DNA of 64,000 bases from Oxyruncus cristatus (lineage: Eukaryota; Chordata; Aves; Passeriformes; Cotingidae), in assembly GCA_013399855.1 (NCBI GenBank), contig VXAY01002132.1, positions 222,495 through 286,494 on the forward strand, given 5' to 3'. Each line of letters opens with the position of its first letter. Positions within the stretch are counted from its first letter, which is position 1. The translations under genes and the position numbers were made by a program. The notes under the pieces were generated by a model. That model was given only the letters and a program-made list of their open reading frames with translations. It did not search any database and was not told where the DNA came from. Shown one piece after another: positions 61,533-64,000 of the stretch.

Positions 61533-64000
61533 GAACTCAACTCTTAAGGCTTTAATAGAAAAGACATTTGAAGTGTCTTTAAGAAGTTGTTGTTTGCTGC
61601 CCTCAAAGCCCAACTCCAATGGAAAACCTTAAGGCCCCTTTTGACTTTATACTTGTGCATCAACTTTAAGCTGCTGCACGAAGCCCATGGCAGATGTAGA
61701 AAGTTTGGGTTCTTTAAGTAGCATCAGTTGCTCATAATCACATGGGTTAAAAAACATCTTAGATCTGAGCTCCAGATCTGCAGATGTTCACAGGAACAAA
61801 CTTCCTCATTTCTGTAGCATTGTGGGAGGCAGTTTGGAATTGAATGGATCATCCTGGACAAGCACTTGTGCTACGTGCAGGTGAACATCAGTTAACCCGA
61901 TTGCTCTGGATATCCCACCCAACCCATTCAAGAGCAAAAGGAACATGAGAGAATACAGAAAATATTTTCAAATGTTCCCTTCTGGCTTTTTCCTCTCATG
62001 TCCTGATGCCCCCTTTTCCCTGTTTGAGTAAAAGCATTTCTTTTCTCAACAGGAACTTGGGGATTTGAAAAAAATGCCATCAGCATCCCAGTTGCACCTA
62101 CAAATGGCAGCTCCAGAGCAGCCCCAAACTTTCTACAGAGCAGGGAGGAAGAATGAGAAGAGCAGGGAACAAAGGTCCTGAGCCAATCCCATCAGTAAAC
62201 AACAGTGATGTGCAGATCTGATGGATCCCACTGAACTGCAGTCTTGCTAACTTGTAGCAAGGTAAATTTAGTGTATTCCACAGTGCTGGGCTGCCAGATC
62301 ACACACACACAGTGACTGATGACAATTCTGTCACTGCACTTAGGCCTGAGTCCCATGGGAAGCTGCAATTGCTCTTTATCTTCACTCCACCTCCCTGAAG
62401 CACCACTGGTGAGTTGGATGCTCAGATGTGATTCCCTTCAGGATGATCTTTCCTGCAACGGGAACCAAGTGGAGCTGCCACTGCCACGAGAATCAATGGG
62501 TGAGCTTAGAAGTGCTTACCCCTATTGCAGGTCTGGACTAAGCACTAAAAAACGCAGGATAAACTTCCTCCCGTGTCTGGGCTGCTCAGTGTGCCCTCCC
62601 CACTGCCCACTAGGCACCTTCTGGGACTGCAAAAATACCCAAGGTGCCCACACCAACATGCTCCTGGGGAAAAAAAGGAACATTTTCCCCTCACACTGGA
62701 AGTAGCTGATGCCCTGTGGGTTTTTTCATTGCATCAGGAACCCTTCCCATAAATACAGATCTGTTTGCACATCATTTAACATCCCACTTACCTCACCGAA
62801 CATACTGTTCCCAACCACTGCAGTTCAAGCAAATTCCTCGAGCAAATGGATAATAAATGGTTTTCCCAGAGCTATTTGCAGAAGAGTGTTAATACTATAT
62901 ATTTAAGCTTCATTTAAAACACTCAAACATAAACAAGATGACTTACTCCACTGGATGGCAAAAGAATGCTAACTTGCTTTCCCAATGTTCATTCAGGATG
63001 TGCAAGCACACAAGACAGGAAAAATTAATTCAAAGAGTTGCAACCCTACAGAGAACCAAGAAAATTGGAAAGATCTGGAGAATTTCTTTTATTCTTCAGA
63101 CAACCAAAAATGTGGAGCAAGTAAGTGGTGTTTCCAAGTTAGTATAAGCACAAATTAAAGATAAGATGATGCCCAGGTGGATACAAAGAAAGCCTGCTGA
63201 TCTTATACTACTTGTAAGTATCTCTGTAAAGCAAGAAGTCTGAAGGCCTTTAAGTTTATTTCAAGTACCTGCTTTCAGATCATTCTCTCCAAAGATCCAA
63301 TGCTTATTTAGCTTGTGGTAGCTGAGCTATCTCTGCATCATGGTCCAGATGCTCAGGCAGCAAGGAATTGTGGAAACACCAAAACAGAGCATTTTAATGC
63401 ACTAAATATAAGCCTAACAGTTTAGTTAGATGCTTGATGGCAAATTAAGTGGAATTACAAAGTGTTAGTTCCTTGTACACACTTCCTGAGAGTCAGGCTG
63501 CAAGGCTTAGTCTTATTATAACATACCTATGACACAGAGGGGGGAAAAAAGGCCACTGTAAGTGGATAATGAATGGGAGGCACATTAGACTACTTATCCC
63601 TCCCACGAGATTGCCATTGCCAGCCCTTTAGAAGTGACAGTTTAAATGGCTGAGTGTTGTACTGCTCTGCCATTTAGTCCAATCAAGCACTTATGTTTAG
63701 CACACACAATCCTCAGGACAACCTCCTCTCTAGTTTTGCTTATTGCTTCCTTGCATTATGTAAAATACTGAGTAGGAGCTCTGGCACTGCTGGACTCAGT
63801 GCTGCACCAACACTCATCTCCAGTTAACTCAGTGTGTAATTCATAAAACACAGCTGGTTTGTTATCAATAGGTAATTCCAGAGGCATGGCAGATGTTTCA
63901 AAGACATTAGCTGATCATGAAATACCAGCTGGCTGCTACAAGGAAGTGAGCCTGTTCCTTTGCTGCAGAGACCCCTCCCAGACACACTGTTTGCTTAAAA
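61533..64000. other. Non-coding unique DNA
   Basis: A 128-codon frame at 62319-62705 has no familiar motif. A possible microexon at 63100-63120 is listed separately. No mobile element recognised. Confidence 0.55.
63100..63120 (+). other. Candidate 21-nt microexon, plus strand
   Basis: A pyrimidine-rich acceptor (aatttcttttattcttcag) is followed 21 nt later by a near-consensus donor 'GCAA|gtaagt'. The insert preserves frame and would encode TTKNVEQ. Microexons of this size exist in neuronal genes, but a pairing this short needs RNA evidence. Its strand is opposite to the other exon candidates. Confidence 0.15.

Overview
The window reads as nuclear DNA of a bird, most likely from a neoavian or passerine genome. 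The best evidence is its set of mobile elements. There are several truncated CR1 retrotransposons, at least three stretches resembling avian endogenous-retrovirus LTRs, and the A/C-rich tracts common in avian non-coding DNA. Two or three fragments resembling the ancient amniote SINE MIR are also present. Composition is AT-rich and no reading frame resembles a known protein family, so this is intergenic sequence or the inside of a very long intron. I found no tRNA, rRNA, CRISPR, operon or bacterial-type feature. No intact gene can be named.

Layout. 1-7 kb: unique DNA with two MIR-like pieces. 7.0-7.5 kb: the best CR1 copy, 3' end on the minus strand. 10.24-11.71 kb: a decayed CR1 reverse-transcriptase piece inside a segment of about 620 bp that appears twice, on both sides of a 126-base assembly gap. 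This probably represents two haplotypes placed in tandem. 11.7-32.6 kb: unique DNA with a CR1 scrap, a local tandem duplication and a possible MIR. 32.1-32.3 kb: a small CpG cluster with a minus-strand TATA box. 32.59-32.94 kb: a solo-LTR candidate. 36.42-36.84 kb: a clear CpG island, the strongest promoter candidate in the window. 39.30-39.75 kb: a second LTR-like block. 44.12-44.28 kb: a 10-bp minisatellite with 14 perfect copies. 55.28-56.53 kb: an LTR whose two halves are separated by about 735 bp of CR1-derived and A-rich DNA. 56.5-64 kb: unique DNA.

Possible functional content is limited. The CpG island could be the promoter of a gene or lncRNA lying partly outside the window. Several short minus-strand stretches and one plus-strand stretch are flanked by good splice-site matches and are open in a frame, and one 77-codon ATG frame starts like a secreted protein. 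Short open exons with plausible splice sites are expected by chance in 64 kb, so these are leads to test and not gene calls. I see no convincing new biological system. The most solid observations are the duplication around the gap, the nested LTR/CR1 locus, the minisatellite and the CpG island.
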